Positions 24,542 through 37,212 of a stretch of DNA of 64,000 nt are shown here, one piece after another. Below the pieces are notes generated by a model. It ran no database searches, was not told the DNA's origin, and worked only from the letters and a program-made list of their open reading frames with translations. How positions within the stretch are numbered: position 1 is the first letter of the stretch; every line of letters begins with the position of its first letter. The position numbers and the translations under genes were made by a program. The stretch is from NCBI GenBank assembly GCA_965153355.1, contig OZ231127.1:76818001-76882000 (forward strand), in the 5' to 3' direction. Source of the DNA: Flaccisagitta enflata. Taxonomy: Eukaryota; Chaetognatha; Sagittoidea; Aphragmophora.

Positions 24542-24737
24542 ATCACTGGAAGAATTATCGACCCATTTGGCGTTGCCTTCCCTAAGATAATCTTCTGGTG
24601 CGCTACTAAGTTTCTCTCTGTCTCTACGTCACACGTTCTCTGTCTACTTCCGTCTGTCTCTGTCTTTGCTTCTGTCTTTCTGTTTCTATGTCTCTCTATG
24701 TCTTTCTCTTTATTCTCCGTCTGTCTGTCTGTCTCTC

Positions 24738-24866
<129 letters not shown>

Positions 24867-25147
24867 ATCTCGTAACCCGTGCCCAGAGTTTCGTTTTCCC
24901 TCGCCGTTTCCTGTATTGATTACCCCGTGCAGTAGTTTCACCCAGTCGCGACCTTGGCATTTGTGGAAACATGTACCACTTCCGTTATTTTCTCGCTCCG
25001 GTGATCCATCTTTGTACTGAAGCTATTCCAAACTTCTTTTTCTGTTTCATACGCAACATCTTGCAGCATCCTTTAGATCTGGGGTACGGTTCAAAGCGGA
25101 CATCGTTTCGTAGTCGTCGAATAGGCAAACCATTGTTATTGAGATAA

Positions 25148-25408
25148 ACAAGGCCGGATACACGGCTACCCCAGTCGCGTGCGGGTGGGCAGGGGCCGTA
25201 ATTTAGGTCACCAGATGATTTGGGCAGGAGCAGTAAGGCCAAAAACCGCAAAAACATAGAAAAAGTAAAGTGTGACGGACGGACGGACGGACGGACGGAC
25301 GGACGGACGGACGGACGGACGGACGGACGGACGGACGGACGGACGGACGGACGGACGGACGGACGGACCGACAAAGCGGGGTGTAGAGTCGCGTAGCACG
25401 CGACTAAA
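25148..25408 (-). mobile_element. Family H, copy 8, with (GGAC)n core
   Basis: Minus orientation. Stem AGTCGCGT-GCT-ACGCGACT, CTACACC, then about 95 bp of pure GGAC/GTCC tetranucleotide (25275-25368), an interior with CTGCCCAAATCATCTGG, the GCCCCTGCCCACCCGCACGC block, and right hairpin GGCCGTGTATCCGGCC + TTGTTT. Confidence 0.85.
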
Positions 25409-25504
25409 ATGTTTGTTAAGAGTTAACACTTTTTGTTTTACAATATTTCCTATTCAATATTTACCAAATTATTTGTTTTCCCAGCCAGTTAATTCTTATC
25501 CGTC

Positions 25505-25607
<103 letters not shown>

Positions 25608-25638
25608 GTACAGTATCAGGCACGCACGCAGGCACGCA

Positions 25639-25755
<117 letters not shown>

Positions 25756-26353
25756 CTGTACAGTCTCAAGTACACATGTACACATCCTGCTTCGTGTGTT
25801 TTCAAAGGGTTTTATCTGTGCAGTATTATGATAGGAATTACGCTGTTGTAAGATTTCCTGAGCATGCGCTGTTTTTTTTTCGAACAAAATACATGTTTAT
25901 TGAATAAAAGAAGTAGGTATGAGTGATCCCCATGAAACAAAACTACTCAAGGCCCGACGTTGCGGTCGGCCTCAAGAATAACGGTAAGCTTGGATAATCA
26001 AGAATGGAGCAATGAAGCCCGCCCAAAAACGGCAAGAAAATAAAAAGTGACCAACTGAAGAGTCGACGGCTCGATGGACTGACAAACCGACAAACAGTCC
26101 AATTTGAAAAAAAAACCTCTGCCGATAAGTCGCCAATCGATTTATCCCCATTTAAAGAAAACGGATGGACAATTTTTTTTCTGCGCTTCCCCCTTGCTCC
26201 CTACTACAGTTGTTTTTTCCTCCTTTCATTTTCATATAAGTCTATAAACGTGCTACTATAAAAGAAATCCGATTTTACGCAAGGATTTTATCCATCCTTA
26301 ATCCGGCGTGTTTACTTCCCCTTTTACCCTCGCCCATCCCCCGAAAAACGTAG

Positions 26354-27112
26354 GGACGGTGCGGCGAACGGATAGCGGAGGATGAGAGAGAATCAAAGGT
26401 AGGAATGGTCGATTTGGTGGGCAATGACGTCGATGGAAGAAGCAAAGCGCGTGGTAACGTGACGCGTGAAAAAGTCAGTGGTTTCAAACAAGGCCAAGCT
26501 GTTGGAGCGTCAGGAGTCGGGGAAATGAACAAAACAGTTGATGGGTTAAAAGTAATCGACGCAGTTGGAGAAGAAGAACGAGTCGGGGGAAATTATGAAA
26601 CAGTCTACGGAACTGGAGCTTCGAAAGGCGTCGGAAAAATCGCGGATGTTGCAATTGACGTCGAGAAAAGAGCGGAAGAGGCGAAATTAGAGGCGCTGAC
26701 TGACTCTGGCGTTTCGCCAGATAAAGTCGTCGAATTTGGCGCGGACGTCCAAGTTGAACTTGAAGCGACTTCCAGCGTGATCGTCAGCGTTCGTGGGAGC
26801 GACGCCCGCCCGTCGAGTGGCGGAACGACCACCAGTCTGACGAGTCAATTGAGAAACGCTTTGGGGTCGGATGGCCTCCCGACGACTCGAGGAAGTGGAG
26901 GAAGTGGAAGCGGAAGCAATGCCGGAAGTGTCGAAGTGGGAATCGAGGGCGAGATTCGGCCGATGAAAGGAAGTTTGGGGAGAAGAGGAAGAACGTCGAG
27001 CGTCGGGAACACGACTGGACGCAAGGGAAGTGGTGCTACAGGAGTACGGAAGAGAAGTAATACGTTGTCTCCGAGTAAAGGAACGCATGCATCGAAGGAT
27101 TTCAAAGTGAAG
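26354..27112 (+). CDS. Large Gly/Ser-rich exon of an unrecognised gene
   Basis: A 253-codon open exon, phase 0 at both ends: acceptor after CCCATCCCCCGAAAAACGTAG, donor GTGAAG/GTGATC. The GC content and codon pattern are coding-like compared with flanks; the opposite strand is broken by stops in its best frame. The first half is acidic and mixed (VEKRAEEAKLEALTDSGVS). The second half is low complexity, with GSGGSGSGSNAGS, RRGRTSSVGN and a basic Ser-rich tail (VRKRSNTLSPSKG), suggesting a disordered loop with possible phosphorylation sites. A second phase-0 exon follows at 27436. No named family is supported. Confidence 0.5.
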
Positions 27113-27435
27113 GTGATCCCGGGATGTTTTTTTTCGGCTGTCTCTTTATGTAATTGTATAATTCCTTGTTTTTTTTTCTCAGCAGAACATATACAAACGA
27201 GATTGAAAACAACTGACGAGCCAAATTACTGAAGTAGCCATGAACTCGCCGAAAACACATGTATTGATACAAAATGGAGACGATGACATTGACAGTCACA
27301 TAGGCATTACGTACATGACACCCTGATGGGAAAAACGCCTAAAACCCCTTTATCCCACTCAACCCACCTATGACATTGACATGATTCAATGACATTGTGG
27401 TGAGGGATCTGACCAAAATAATCATTCTTGGAAAG

Positions 27436-27582
27436 GTTTTGGTGACGTTACGAAGCATCGGCGTCTCCTTGTATCAATCCGAGTCTCACATGACTCTCAT
27501 AACGATGACGCGTGAAAGAGATTTCAGCAGGAAGAACGAAGTCCTGCTCATGAACTTCCACATGACCGGAATCGGACTCAAG
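27436..27582 (+). CDS. Second exon of the same unrecognised gene
   Basis: 49 open codons with regular codon bias, VLVTLRSIGVSLYQSESHMT to NEVLLMNFHMTGIGLK, alternating hydrophobic and polar residues as in beta-strands. The donor CTCAAG/GTAAAG is near consensus. The acceptor (GGAAAG/GTT) has a poor polypyrimidine tract, so the left border is provisional. Phase 0 joins directly to the preceding exon. Confidence 0.45.
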
Positions 27583-27689
27583 GTAAAGATCTAAATGAAT
27601 GAGTTGAAAGATGATTTTGATCACTATCAAAAAAAAACAAAGAAAAAAAAACCCACTATCAACGCTTTAGAAACCCAACCCTGTCTGCA

Positions 27690-27741
27690 GGCCCGGCCAG
27701 AGGGGGGGGAGTCACCCCCCTCTGAGAGGGGGGGCCGGGCC
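27690..27741. repeat. GC-rich palindrome
   Basis: CCCGGCC...GGCCGGGCCC arms with inner CAGAGGGGGGG/CCCCCCTCTG arms; a strong hairpin upstream of a family M copy. Confidence 0.7.
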
Positions 27742-27770
27742 CCTGAGATGAAAGAAAAAAAAAGAAAAAA

Positions 27771-28226
27771 ACTGGTTGCCCAAAGGCAATATGTGGTCAG
27801 CGATACCCGTTGCCCTGCTTTGAGTGATTGTTAATTAGAGTGAGAGGCAGGGCAGCGGCCCCAAAGGGGACGAAGTCCTGTAGAACACAGGGGACTTTCG
27901 TTCCTTCATTTGTCCGTCCGTCCATCCGCCCCCCTTAAGGCCCTCTCAGGCCTGAAATCTGTCCTCTCACGCCTAAAATCTGTCCTCTCAGGCCTGAAAT
28001 CTGCCCTCTCAGGCCTTGAATCTGAGAGGGCAGATTTCAGGCCTGATAAGTCAGATTCAAAGCCTGAGAAGACAGGTTTCAGGCCTGAGAGGGCAGATTT
28101 CAGGCCTGGGAGGCCTGGGGGATGAGCGAACAGAAACGAGAACGGACAAGCGGGAGGAACGAAAGTCCAGCCACAGGACTGTCCCCTTCGAGCAATGCCC
28201 AAAAAGAAAAAAACTGGTCGCCCAAG
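27771..28226. mobile_element. Family M, copy 3, with head-to-head core
   Basis: Has the GGCAATATGTGGTCAGCGAT start, GCCCTGC/GCAGGGC stem, and GGGCAGCGGCCCCAAAGGGG end block. The 21-bp core runs as TCAGGCCTGAAATCTGCCCTC to 28020 and then as its reverse complement to 28125, making the core itself a palindrome. The right end is a decayed inverse of the left, then GGTCGCCCAAG. Confidence 0.8.
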
Positions 28227-28229
28227 ACT

Positions 28230-28230
28230 C

Positions 28231-28265
<35 letters not shown>

Positions 28266-28330
28266 CGAGAGAGAGAGAGAGAGAGAGAGTCAGACAGAGA
28301 CAGAGAGACAGAGACAGAGACAGAGAGATC
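28230..28330. repeat. (GA)n/(CAGA)n microsatellite
   Basis: GA with GC interruptions, then CAGAGA units. Confidence 0.93.
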
Positions 28331-28384
28331 GAAAGCAGGAAGAATGATGAAGGGACAAAGAAGAAAAAGTTAGGAGGATACAGG

Positions 28385-28640
28385 AAGTAAAGGAAGGAAA
28401 GAAGGAAAGGAAGGAAAGGAAGGAAAGGAAGGAAAGGAAGGAAAGGAAGGAAAGGAAGGAAAGGAAGGAAAGGAAGGAAAGGAAAGAAAGGAAGGAAAAG
28501 AAGGAATGGAAGGAAAGGACGGAAAGGGCTGAGGAGAGAAAGGGAGGAAAGGAAGGGTAAGGAAGGAAAGAAAGGAAAGAAAGGAAAGAAAGGAAAGAAA
28601 GGAAAGAAAGAAAAGAAAGGAAAGGAAAGCAAGAAAAGCA
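28385..28640. repeat. (GGAAA)n/(AAGG)n purine array
   Basis: Degenerate GGAAAGGAAG repeats. Confidence 0.9.
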
Positions 28641-28777
28641 AGGAAACGAAGGGAGAGGGGTAGAAACAACGTGGAGGAATGAATGAAGGGATGATGCAAC
28701 AAGAATGAAGGAGATAAAGACGTCGAGTATACGCAAAGGTCCACTGAATGATGAGACGTGACATGAAGAGGTGAAAG

Positions 28778-29010
<233 letters not shown>

Positions 29011-29199
29011 GAAAAAAAGCAAAAAACCAAGTAAGAGAAAAGAAGAAAGAAATAAAAGAAAAGAAATGAGGAAAAAAAAGGAAAAAAGGAGAAAAGGAAA
29101 AAGACGAAAAAAGAAGAAAAAAAAAGAAAAAGAAAGGAAGCTGAAAAACTGACCCTCAGGCTGCCATAGGAATTCCGTGACCTGCCTCCGTCTGATCAG

Positions 29200-29300
29200 C
29201 AGACGAAGAAGAGGAAGAAGATGAAGAGGCGGAGGAAGAGGAGGAGGAAGAGGAAGAAGAAGAGAAAGAAAGAAATGGAGGAAAAAGAAGAGAAAGCGGA
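29200..29300. repeat. GAA/GAG-rich degenerate tract
   Basis: Purine-only trinucleotide-like stretch. Confidence 0.7.
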
Positions 29301-29415
29301 AGAGAGGAGAATCCGCTGAATGGAAAATTAATGAGCCCGAAAGTAAATAACGCACAATCGCGCACAATTGCAACCACTCTACTTTTTTCTACTTTTTCTT
29401 TTCCTGTCCTTTTTG

Positions 29416-30052
29416 GGCAGCGGCCCCAAAGGGCCGATGTCCTGTAGGACACAGGGGGTGACATCCGTACGTCCCCCCCCCCCGAGGCCCCTCTCAGGCC
29501 CCAAATCAGCCCTCTCAAGCCCAAAATTGGCCCTCTCAAACCCAAAATCAGCCCTCTCAGGCCCAAAACTCAACCCTCTCAGGCCCATAATCAGCCCTCT
29601 CAGACCCAAAATCATCCTCCTCAGACCAAAAAACAGTCCTCTCAGGCCCAAAATCAGCCCCTCAGCTCCAAAATTAGCTCTCTAATACCCTCAATCAGCC
29701 TTGTCAGGCTAAAAATCAAGCATTTCAGGCCTGAAACCAGCCCTATCAAACCTAGAATCTGATCACTTGTGTCTCAATTCAGCCCTCAAAATAACCCTCT
29801 CAGGTCTTTAATCTTCCCTCATCCTTGATGCTATTCAACCCCTTGACCCCCAAATCAGCCCTTACATGCCTCATTACTGTGCTTCAATTGATCTAATCAG
29901 CCCTTTAATGTGCCTTCTCAGGACATCTGGAAATTCATCCCCGTGTCCTAAAGGACATCAGCCTTTAAGGGCCGCTGCCCTGCTCTCAGTCTACTTCTTC
30001 AGTTGATCACTCCAAGCAGGGCATCGGGTACCGCTGACCATGTGCAATCCTT
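29416..30052. mobile_element. Family M, copy 4
   Basis: Left GGGCAGCGGCCCCAAAGGGC...CCTGTAGGACACAGGGGGTG. The core is a 20-21 bp array near CCTCTCAGGCCCAAAATCAG (29480-29900, decaying rightward). Right end CCTAAAGGACATC...GGGCCGCTGCCCTGC and the GGGTACCGCTGACCATGTG tail. Confidence 0.82.
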
Positions 30053-30716
30053 GGATGACTAGTTTTTCCCTCTTTCCTTCCCGTTTTGCTTCGTCGTTAG
30101 CTCTTCCTTATCTTCGTTTCAGTAAAGACCTCTCCCGAACAAGGCTGGTTACACGATCATTGACTAGTCACTCGCGGATTGGTAAGGACGGCGATGCTGG
30201 TTGACAGGGGTGGTAATGAGGGTGAACAGGAACCGTAAAGCACTTTTATCCGCCGATTTCACGTAATTCAAATAGCAAAACAACCTTACGGATTTGCGAA
30301 AACCAACTTTTTTCTTGTTAGTGATTGTAAATCGTTAATCATCACGAATTTTTGGCAGCAGAAACCTTATGGATGGATAGATGAACGGACAGACTGACCA
30401 ACAGTCTGACGGGAAGACTGACTAATGGACCGACCGACGGATAGATGAGTTTTTATCCGGTTTTTCGACCTTATTGTTTTGGACCTCGATCATGACGATT
30501 TTTACGAGAATTCAACCGCACGGAAATTGGCCGTCAGTTGAAGTTCAAAAACAGATTTATCAAAAAACGGGAAAGCCCGAGAGAAAGTTGGTGAGGAGAG
30601 CCTGCCCACAACGAGTTTGCTTCATGTGTCTGCTTTGAAAAAACATTTGCTTGTGTGCTAAAATATCTCATCAGTTTGTGTGTTAGTATGTTTGTTTGTT
30701 TGTTTTCAATACAAAG

Positions 30717-30718
<2 letters not shown>
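30053..30718. other. No gene identified
   Basis: Non-repetitive DNA with a short GACC/GACG-rich stretch (30360-30450) that may be a decayed family H remnant. Confidence 0.5.

Positions 30719-30719
<1 letters not shown>

Positions 30720-30805
<86 letters not shown>
30720..30805. repeat. (CT)n microsatellite
   Basis: Pure CT, paired with an inverted GA tract 93 bp downstream. Confidence 0.96.
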
Positions 30806-30809
<4 letters not shown>

Positions 30810-30895
30810 CTCTTTTTCCATAATGACGTTTGCCTTTTTCTCATGTTTGAGACGGTTTCTTGGGCGTTTTCACAACATGAATCATTCAAGAAGGG

Positions 30896-30897
<2 letters not shown>

Positions 30898-30982
<85 letters not shown>
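30898..30982. repeat. (GA)n microsatellite
   Basis: Pure GA, about the same length as the facing CT tract. Confidence 0.96.
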
Positions 30983-30983
<1 letters not shown>

Positions 30984-31108
30984 ATTGACTTTCGATCTGC
31001 TCAATTTTCCTTGCACAGGTTTTTGCCTCAGGGTTGTTGACACTCCAACTTTTCCCTCATATTTCATCTCTTGTGGTTCAAAACAGGAAGAAAGTCAGGA
31101 GACAGAAA

Positions 31109-31475
<367 letters not shown>

Positions 31476-31501
31476 AAGTACTACGGGATCAGTAAATACA
31501 A

Positions 31502-31644
31502 AAAAGGCCGGATACACGGCAGGACAATCGTGGACGGTTGGGCAGGAGCGGAAATGCCAAAACCACTCGCGATTCAAAAATGTTGCCGACGGACCGACGG
31601 ACCGACCAACATGGCAAGGTGTAGAGTCGCGTGTCCGTGACTAA
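31502..31644 (-). mobile_element. Family H, copy 9
   Basis: Minus orientation: stem AGTCACG-GACA-CGCGACT (one wobble), GGTC spacer, and right hairpin GGCCG/CGGCC-like (GCCGTGTATCCGGCC). Confidence 0.78.
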
Positions 31645-31699
31645 CAATGCTGATGTCGTCCTGCGCAAAAAGTCAAAATGTATTGAAATTCCGACCAGA

Positions 31700-31980
31700 T
31701 TGCATAACTGACCGTTGGTTAGTCGGTCAGTCGGTCGGTCTGTCACGCAAGCGCTAAAACCGCGCAAAACTGCAGATTTTGTGCTTTTTTTCATAAATAT
31801 CTAATTCGTTCTCGAGCTATGTTATCTTTGGTTTCATTTGAAAAAAAATCCTACTCATGCCTTCCCGCATTCGTTTTCATTCATTTCCTTTTATATAATC
31901 GTTCATTTTTTCATCTATTCAAAACGTTCATTCACATATTCTTAATCAGTGAGGCGCACATTTTAGCCATTACTTGGCCT
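31700..31980 (+). mobile_element. Dispersed repeat family C, copy 2
   Basis: GTTGGTTAGTCGGTCAGTCG, TCACGCAAGCG...CGCGCAAAACTGCAG, CATT-rich middle and AATCAGTGAGGCGCACATTT, matching copy 1. Confidence 0.6.
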
Positions 31981-32070
31981 GGTTTACTTGTCTTCGCCCA
32001 TGGCCGCTGTGGCGTAGAAGCTGACCCATAGGGCGTGGCAGCTTCGATGTCAACCGCATTCTTCGGTATC

Positions 32071-32703
32071 GGCACACTAACAGCCAAAACACGGAATGAG
32101 TTGAGGTAGAATGATCGTCTTTCACTTTGATGGTTTTTGGATCATTGTAGTGTGTACAATATAAATCTAAAGGAAACTAAATCACTTTTAGGACACTTTT
32201 TTTATATGCAAAAATGGTTTAGATTTAGTAGATTTTTCATCATAACTCTTTGTGGTGATCTAATCTGGTATTTTTGACTGCAGATTCGGATTTAGTGAGT
32301 GCTTTGCGGTTCGTTTGATATGTCACACTATATAGTTTAAAAAAGAAATAAAAATTTGATTTTTTTTTATCATATTGCTACAAAATACATTTATTTTTAA
32401 TGATTTTATAAAAAAATAAGCTTTTACTTCTTTTTCAAAAGTATATAGTGTGACATATCAAACGAACCGCAAGCCACCCACTGAGTCCAAATCTGCGGTC
32501 AAAAATACTAAAATAAATCATCACAAAGAGTTATGATGAAAAATATACTAAATTTGTACTATTTTTGTATATATTTCAAAAAGCGCCCCATAAATGATTT
32601 AGTTATTTTTAGATTTGTATTATACACACCACAAGGACTCAGAGTTGTAGACGATCATTTCAAGTCAACTCATTCCGTTTTCTGGCGGACAGTGGGCAAC
32701 ACG
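32071..32703. mobile_element. Foldback element family F, copy 2
   Basis: Arms ACGGAATGAGTTGA...GATCGTC and inverse, with ACTCTTTGTGGTGAT and TTCGTTTGATATGTCACACT blocks shared with copy 1 at 3.5-4.2 kb. AAAGCGCCCC lies near both inner borders in both copies. Confidence 0.8.
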
Positions 32704-33029
32704 TGTTTCGCTGACTTTGTGATCTCTGCCTGCGTCTGTTCTCAATATCACACCCAAACCCTCTTTATTTTTCATCCCTACTTGCATCTGTTCGTGATAT
32801 CACCCCACAGCCCCGTCATCTTTCTCTAATCCCTGCCTGCACCAGTTTGTGACAACATTACCTTACCCCCTTCAGCTCTCAAGCCTATCATTACATTTCC
32901 TGGGTCTATTTCTTGAGATTAACATCTTTCCCTATTTATTTTTTTCTCCATGACCCTTAAAAAGTTTCTCATCCACATATATGAATAATTATTTATGAGA
33001 TCGCCCAGCCGTGTAAGACCGACCCTCCC

Positions 33030-33190
33030 ACCGTGGACCAAACCCACCCTCAATGCAGACCAGAGACCAACCAACCACCCCATAACCACCTATAACACCT
33101 AAAACACCATCACCGTGGACCAAACCCACCCTCAATGCAGACCAGAGACCAACCAACCACCCCATAACCACCTAAAACACCTACACCTTG
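33030..33190 (+). repeat. 82-bp tandem duplication
   Basis: Two nearly identical units starting ACCGTGGACCAAACCCACCC at 33030 and 33112; the second lacks a few bases at its end. Recent duplication. Confidence 0.93.
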
Positions 33191-34765
33191 GTGACATCCT
33201 GGCCTTGTACAATTGCCGGTCAACGTCCCTCCCACCTCCATGTTTTGTTTTTTCTTTAATTTCCTGTCTTGATCAAAAATTGATGGTTTCGATCCATCAA
33301 TCCTTGCGACGAATATCATTGTTCGTATTATTATTTGCAGCAGTGAGTTAACCAGACGTGAGTTAACCAGACGGGTTAATTTGTTTTCTTGAGAGATACC
33401 CTAGCAAACTCAATAACCTACGGTTTACTTCTAATATTCTAAATAATAGATAGCAATATGCAAATAGTCATGTACACTTTTTCATAAGACTTTTTTATAT
33501 GAGGTTTTTTTTATAAGATACTTTTTTTCCAGTAATGGCGATGTCGCCGTGAGGAAAAAAGTCGTAAGCATTTTCACTATGCTTTTGTCTTCAGTTATTG
33601 AAATTCTTTTCATTTGATAGATCAAATCCAAAGCAATTGTATGTATTGATTGCACTTAAAATCAGAGAAAAATATAACTGAGCCAAATGAGCTAGATGAG
33701 CTAAAATATTCAAAATAATTCAACCAGATAACCAGATTTTCTCACTGGCATTATTTCTTGTATTTGCATGCTTAAATCAAAACATTAATTTATTAATCCT
33801 ATTCTGAATCAGACAAAAAGAGAAAGCTAAATGAGCTAGAATACTAGAAAACACCTTCACAGATAAGCAGCTCTGCTCACTGACATGTTTTTTTTATTTG
33901 CTTGCTTAAACAAGTATGAAAATAATCATTCATTTACTGTTTTTAAAATCAGAAAGAATAGACTGAGCTAAGTGAGCTAAATGAGCTAAAATGATCAAAA
34001 CGCCCTTACAGATGAGCAGCTGTGCTCAAAAACATTTTTTTTTGTATTTTCATGCTCAAGTAAACATAGATACACTCCTTTATTGATCCTACACAAAATA
34101 AAAAAAAAATCAAAAAGAATTTCAATCAAATTTTTCGTAAATTAATCTTTAAAAAATCATAGCGCAAAAAATATTTGTTGTAGAGCATTCTGCTTGGCGC
34201 CAAATGAAAGAGAATTATCAAATTTACTAATCCTATCAATTTCATCGGAGGCCTCAATCAGCCGGATGAGATGCTCAACTTTCTCATAAGAAAATGAAAA
34301 CCCTGTTTCTCTCGAATATGTCAAAAAGTCGAAGACTGACTTCAACTTTTTTCCCGATAAGAGACTTTTTTTATAAGAGACTTTTTTATAAGAGACTTTT
34401 AAAAGAGACATGAGCCTGACGTTTGCCAAAATATTAAGAATAGAATAAGAATGCCCAGGCTGAGATTCAGTTTCGGAAGTTTTTGAGGCAGTTTTTTAGA
34501 GGATTGTGTAAGAATAAATCAATTTTGAAATTTTTCAGAAAAATTCATTATTCTGAAAAAAACCTTGCTATTTCATGGTTTTTAGTTACGAACAATTTAA
34601 GAAATATTGAGCCTTAGCGGCAAAAAAATTAAGAGAACCCCGGCTGAGTTCAAAATATGTCTCTTACCAAGATTAAAGTGCAGCACGCAACTAAAAACAA
34701 GGAGGGCACTCAAGGCCGAATGCTCAAAATAGTTCCCCCTTGTCTGCCTCTCTGTCTGTCTGGCC
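33191..34765. other. No gene identified
   Basis: AT-rich. Three related stretches (about 33700, 33830 and 33970) share GCTAAATGAGCTA...GATNAGCAGCTNTGCTCA and read as a loose 130-150 bp tandem repeat. Short TTTTATAAGAGAC repeats occur at 34360-34400. A 90-codon minus frame (34157-34429) is not supported. Confidence 0.5.
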
Positions 34766-35118
<353 letters not shown>

Positions 35119-35290
35119 TTTTCTATCACTTTCTTTCTCTGTTACAATTTAAGACCTGCAACACGCGATGAGAGTGAGTGAGTGAGTGACAGACAGACAG
35201 ACAGAAAGACACGGAGAATCAGTTGGTCAGTTCAAAATGTCTTTCTTCATACCCGTCTTTCTTCATTCCTGTCTTTCTTCAATCTCCAAC

Positions 35291-35545
35291 GTTTATTCTA
35301 TTTTATTCTATTCTATTATTTTATTATTCTATTTATTTTATTTTATTTTATTCTATTTACTTTTATTTATGTCTATCTAATTCTATCTATTTACGTATTC
35401 TATCAATTTATTTCTATCTATTTATCTATTTTTATTTTATTTTATTCTATTTATTTTATTTTATTTTATTTTATTTTATTCTATTATTCTATTTCTTATT
35501 CTATTATTTTATTATTTCATTCTATTCAATTCTATTCAATCTCCA
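35291..35545. repeat. (ATTTT)n/(ATTCT)n degenerate pentanucleotide array
   Basis: TTTTATTCTA-type repeats flanked on both sides by CAATCTCCAACGTTTATTCT, so the array lies between two copies of a 20-bp sequence. Confidence 0.88.
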
Positions 35546-35559
35546 ACGTTTATTCTATT

Positions 35560-35693
35560 CCTCATTTTTTTGCTGTTGGCGTTAGTCATGTCAGTCGTAG
35601 TCGTCGATGTGTTAAGCATTGTCGTTTTAAGGTTCATAATCATCGCCGTTGTTAAAATGGTCAGTTTTATCTTTTTTGTATCATTTCAATCGC

Positions 35694-35697
<4 letters not shown>
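35560..35697 (+). repeat. Dispersed repeat family D, copy 1
   Basis: GTTAGTCATGTCAGTCGTAG...ATCGCCGTTGTTAAAATGGT...TTTTGTATCATTTCAAT, also present at 37213-37370. Confidence 0.6.

Positions 35698-35760
<63 letters not shown>
35698..35760. repeat. (GA)n microsatellite
   Basis: Pure GA. Confidence 0.95.
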
Positions 35761-35762
<2 letters not shown>

Positions 35763-35879
35763 CTGCTGTCACTCAGATTCCGCAATTTGTCAGACTTGAT
35801 CAAAGAGCGTATTAGCGGAGGCTTAAGACCATTTCATTCTCCTTTTTTCCACCTCTCAACAAAAATGTACGTACACGCA

Positions 35880-35880
35880 A

Positions 35881-35954
<74 letters not shown>
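35880..35954. repeat. (CA)n microsatellite
   Basis: Pure CA. Confidence 0.96.
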
Positions 35955-35957
<3 letters not shown>

Positions 35958-35984
35958 TTCTTTCATTCTTTCATTATATCTTTC

Positions 35985-36158
<174 letters not shown>

Positions 36159-36179
36159 GCTTCTCCTTTCATTCTTTCA

Positions 36180-36255
36180 AGTTGAAAAGTGGGAAAACGC
36201 ATTTCCGCCCCTGCCCACCCGTCCGCAACTGGTGGCCGTGTATCCGGCCTTGTTT
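36180..36255 (+). mobile_element. Family H, copy 11 (right half)
   Basis: GTTGAAAAGTGGG, CATTTCCGCCCCTGCCCACC, perfect GGCCG-TGTATC-CGGCC hairpin and TTGTTT. The left half is replaced by the TTTC tract. Confidence 0.75.
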
Positions 36256-36304
36256 TCTTTCTTTTCCATGAGAAACGATGTCCCTAGGAAGGAAAATCGG
36301 AAGG

Positions 36305-36480
36305 TTACGTAAAACACCCGCATTACTGCCCCTTCCCACCCGCATTACTGCCCCTTCCCACCCGCCAGCACCTTCTGATTGGTCGCGTGTATGGCATTGT
36401 TTTTCTCTGTGTTTTTTTCATTCGCTCGCGCGCGACTCTACAACCCACTGTCCGTCGGTTGGTCCATCTGTCTGTTGGGA
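36305..36480 (+). mobile_element. Family H-like rearranged fragment
   Basis: A duplicated CCCGCATTACTGCCCCTTCC block, GTCGCGTGTATGGCATTGTTT, then TCGCGCGCGACTCTACAACC and GTCCGTCGG: right-end and left-end pieces in the wrong order. Confidence 0.5.
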
Positions 36481-36714
36481 ACGCATAGCTTTTTTTTTTC
36501 GTTTTACGCCATTTTAAGTCATTTAAGTCATTTTAAGTTATTTAAAGTTATGTCAATTAACATTTAGTCTCTTTGTCTTTTGGTCTTTTTGTCTTTTAGT
36601 TTTTTGGTCTAATTCTAATGGTCTTAATAACCGCACGTGACTGTAAAAGTGTAAGGTGTTGGCATTGTTTTTCTCTGTCTTTCCTTCCCTCCCATCTTTT
36701 TCTCTTTTTTTCTC

Positions 36715-36776
36715 GTTCGTTCGCTCGTTCGTTCTTTCGTTCGTTTGTTTGTTTGTTTGTTCGTTCGTTCGTTCGT
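36715..36776. repeat. (GTTC)n/(GTTT)n microsatellite
   Basis: Short tetranucleotide array. Confidence 0.9.
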
Positions 36777-36816
36777 TTGACCTGACTTACCGTTCACAGC
36801 CCTATCGCGAACATGT

Positions 36817-36820
<4 letters not shown>

Positions 36821-36902
<82 letters not shown>
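36821..36902. repeat. (GA)n microsatellite
   Basis: Pure GA. Confidence 0.95.
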
Positions 36903-36905
<3 letters not shown>

Positions 36906-36959
36906 AGAAAGACAGTCGCTCGGTTGGTTAGTTAACGACGTCTTTGTTTATTCTGGCCT

Positions 36960-37210
36960 CTCGATGCTCATTCTAGTGCAGTAATTCATTGATTAATTAA
37001 TTCGTTAGCTCGTTCATTTAATCTTTTACTCATTCATTTATTCACTTATTTATTCATTCATTCATTCATTCATCCATTCATTCATTCATTCATTCATTCA
37101 TTCATCCATTCATTCATTCATTCATTTCTTTATTCATTGTTTTGTTCCAAGCATTCATTTCTATACCCGTATTAAGCGAGGCGCACAAATTGACCCTAAC
37201 TTAGTCTCAT
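36960..37210 (+). mobile_element. Dispersed repeat family C, copy 3 (right half), with (ATTC)n
   Basis: ATTC array at 37016-37130 followed by GCATTCATTTCT and ATTAAGCGAGGCGCACAAAT. Confidence 0.55.
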
Positions 37211-37212
37211 TT

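Noticed and set aside
34157-34429. 90-codon minus frame (FDFLTYSRETGFSFSYEKVE).
   Set aside because: The left part is a TTTTATAAGAGAC tandem, there is no acceptor or family match, and the surrounding DNA is AT-rich repeat.
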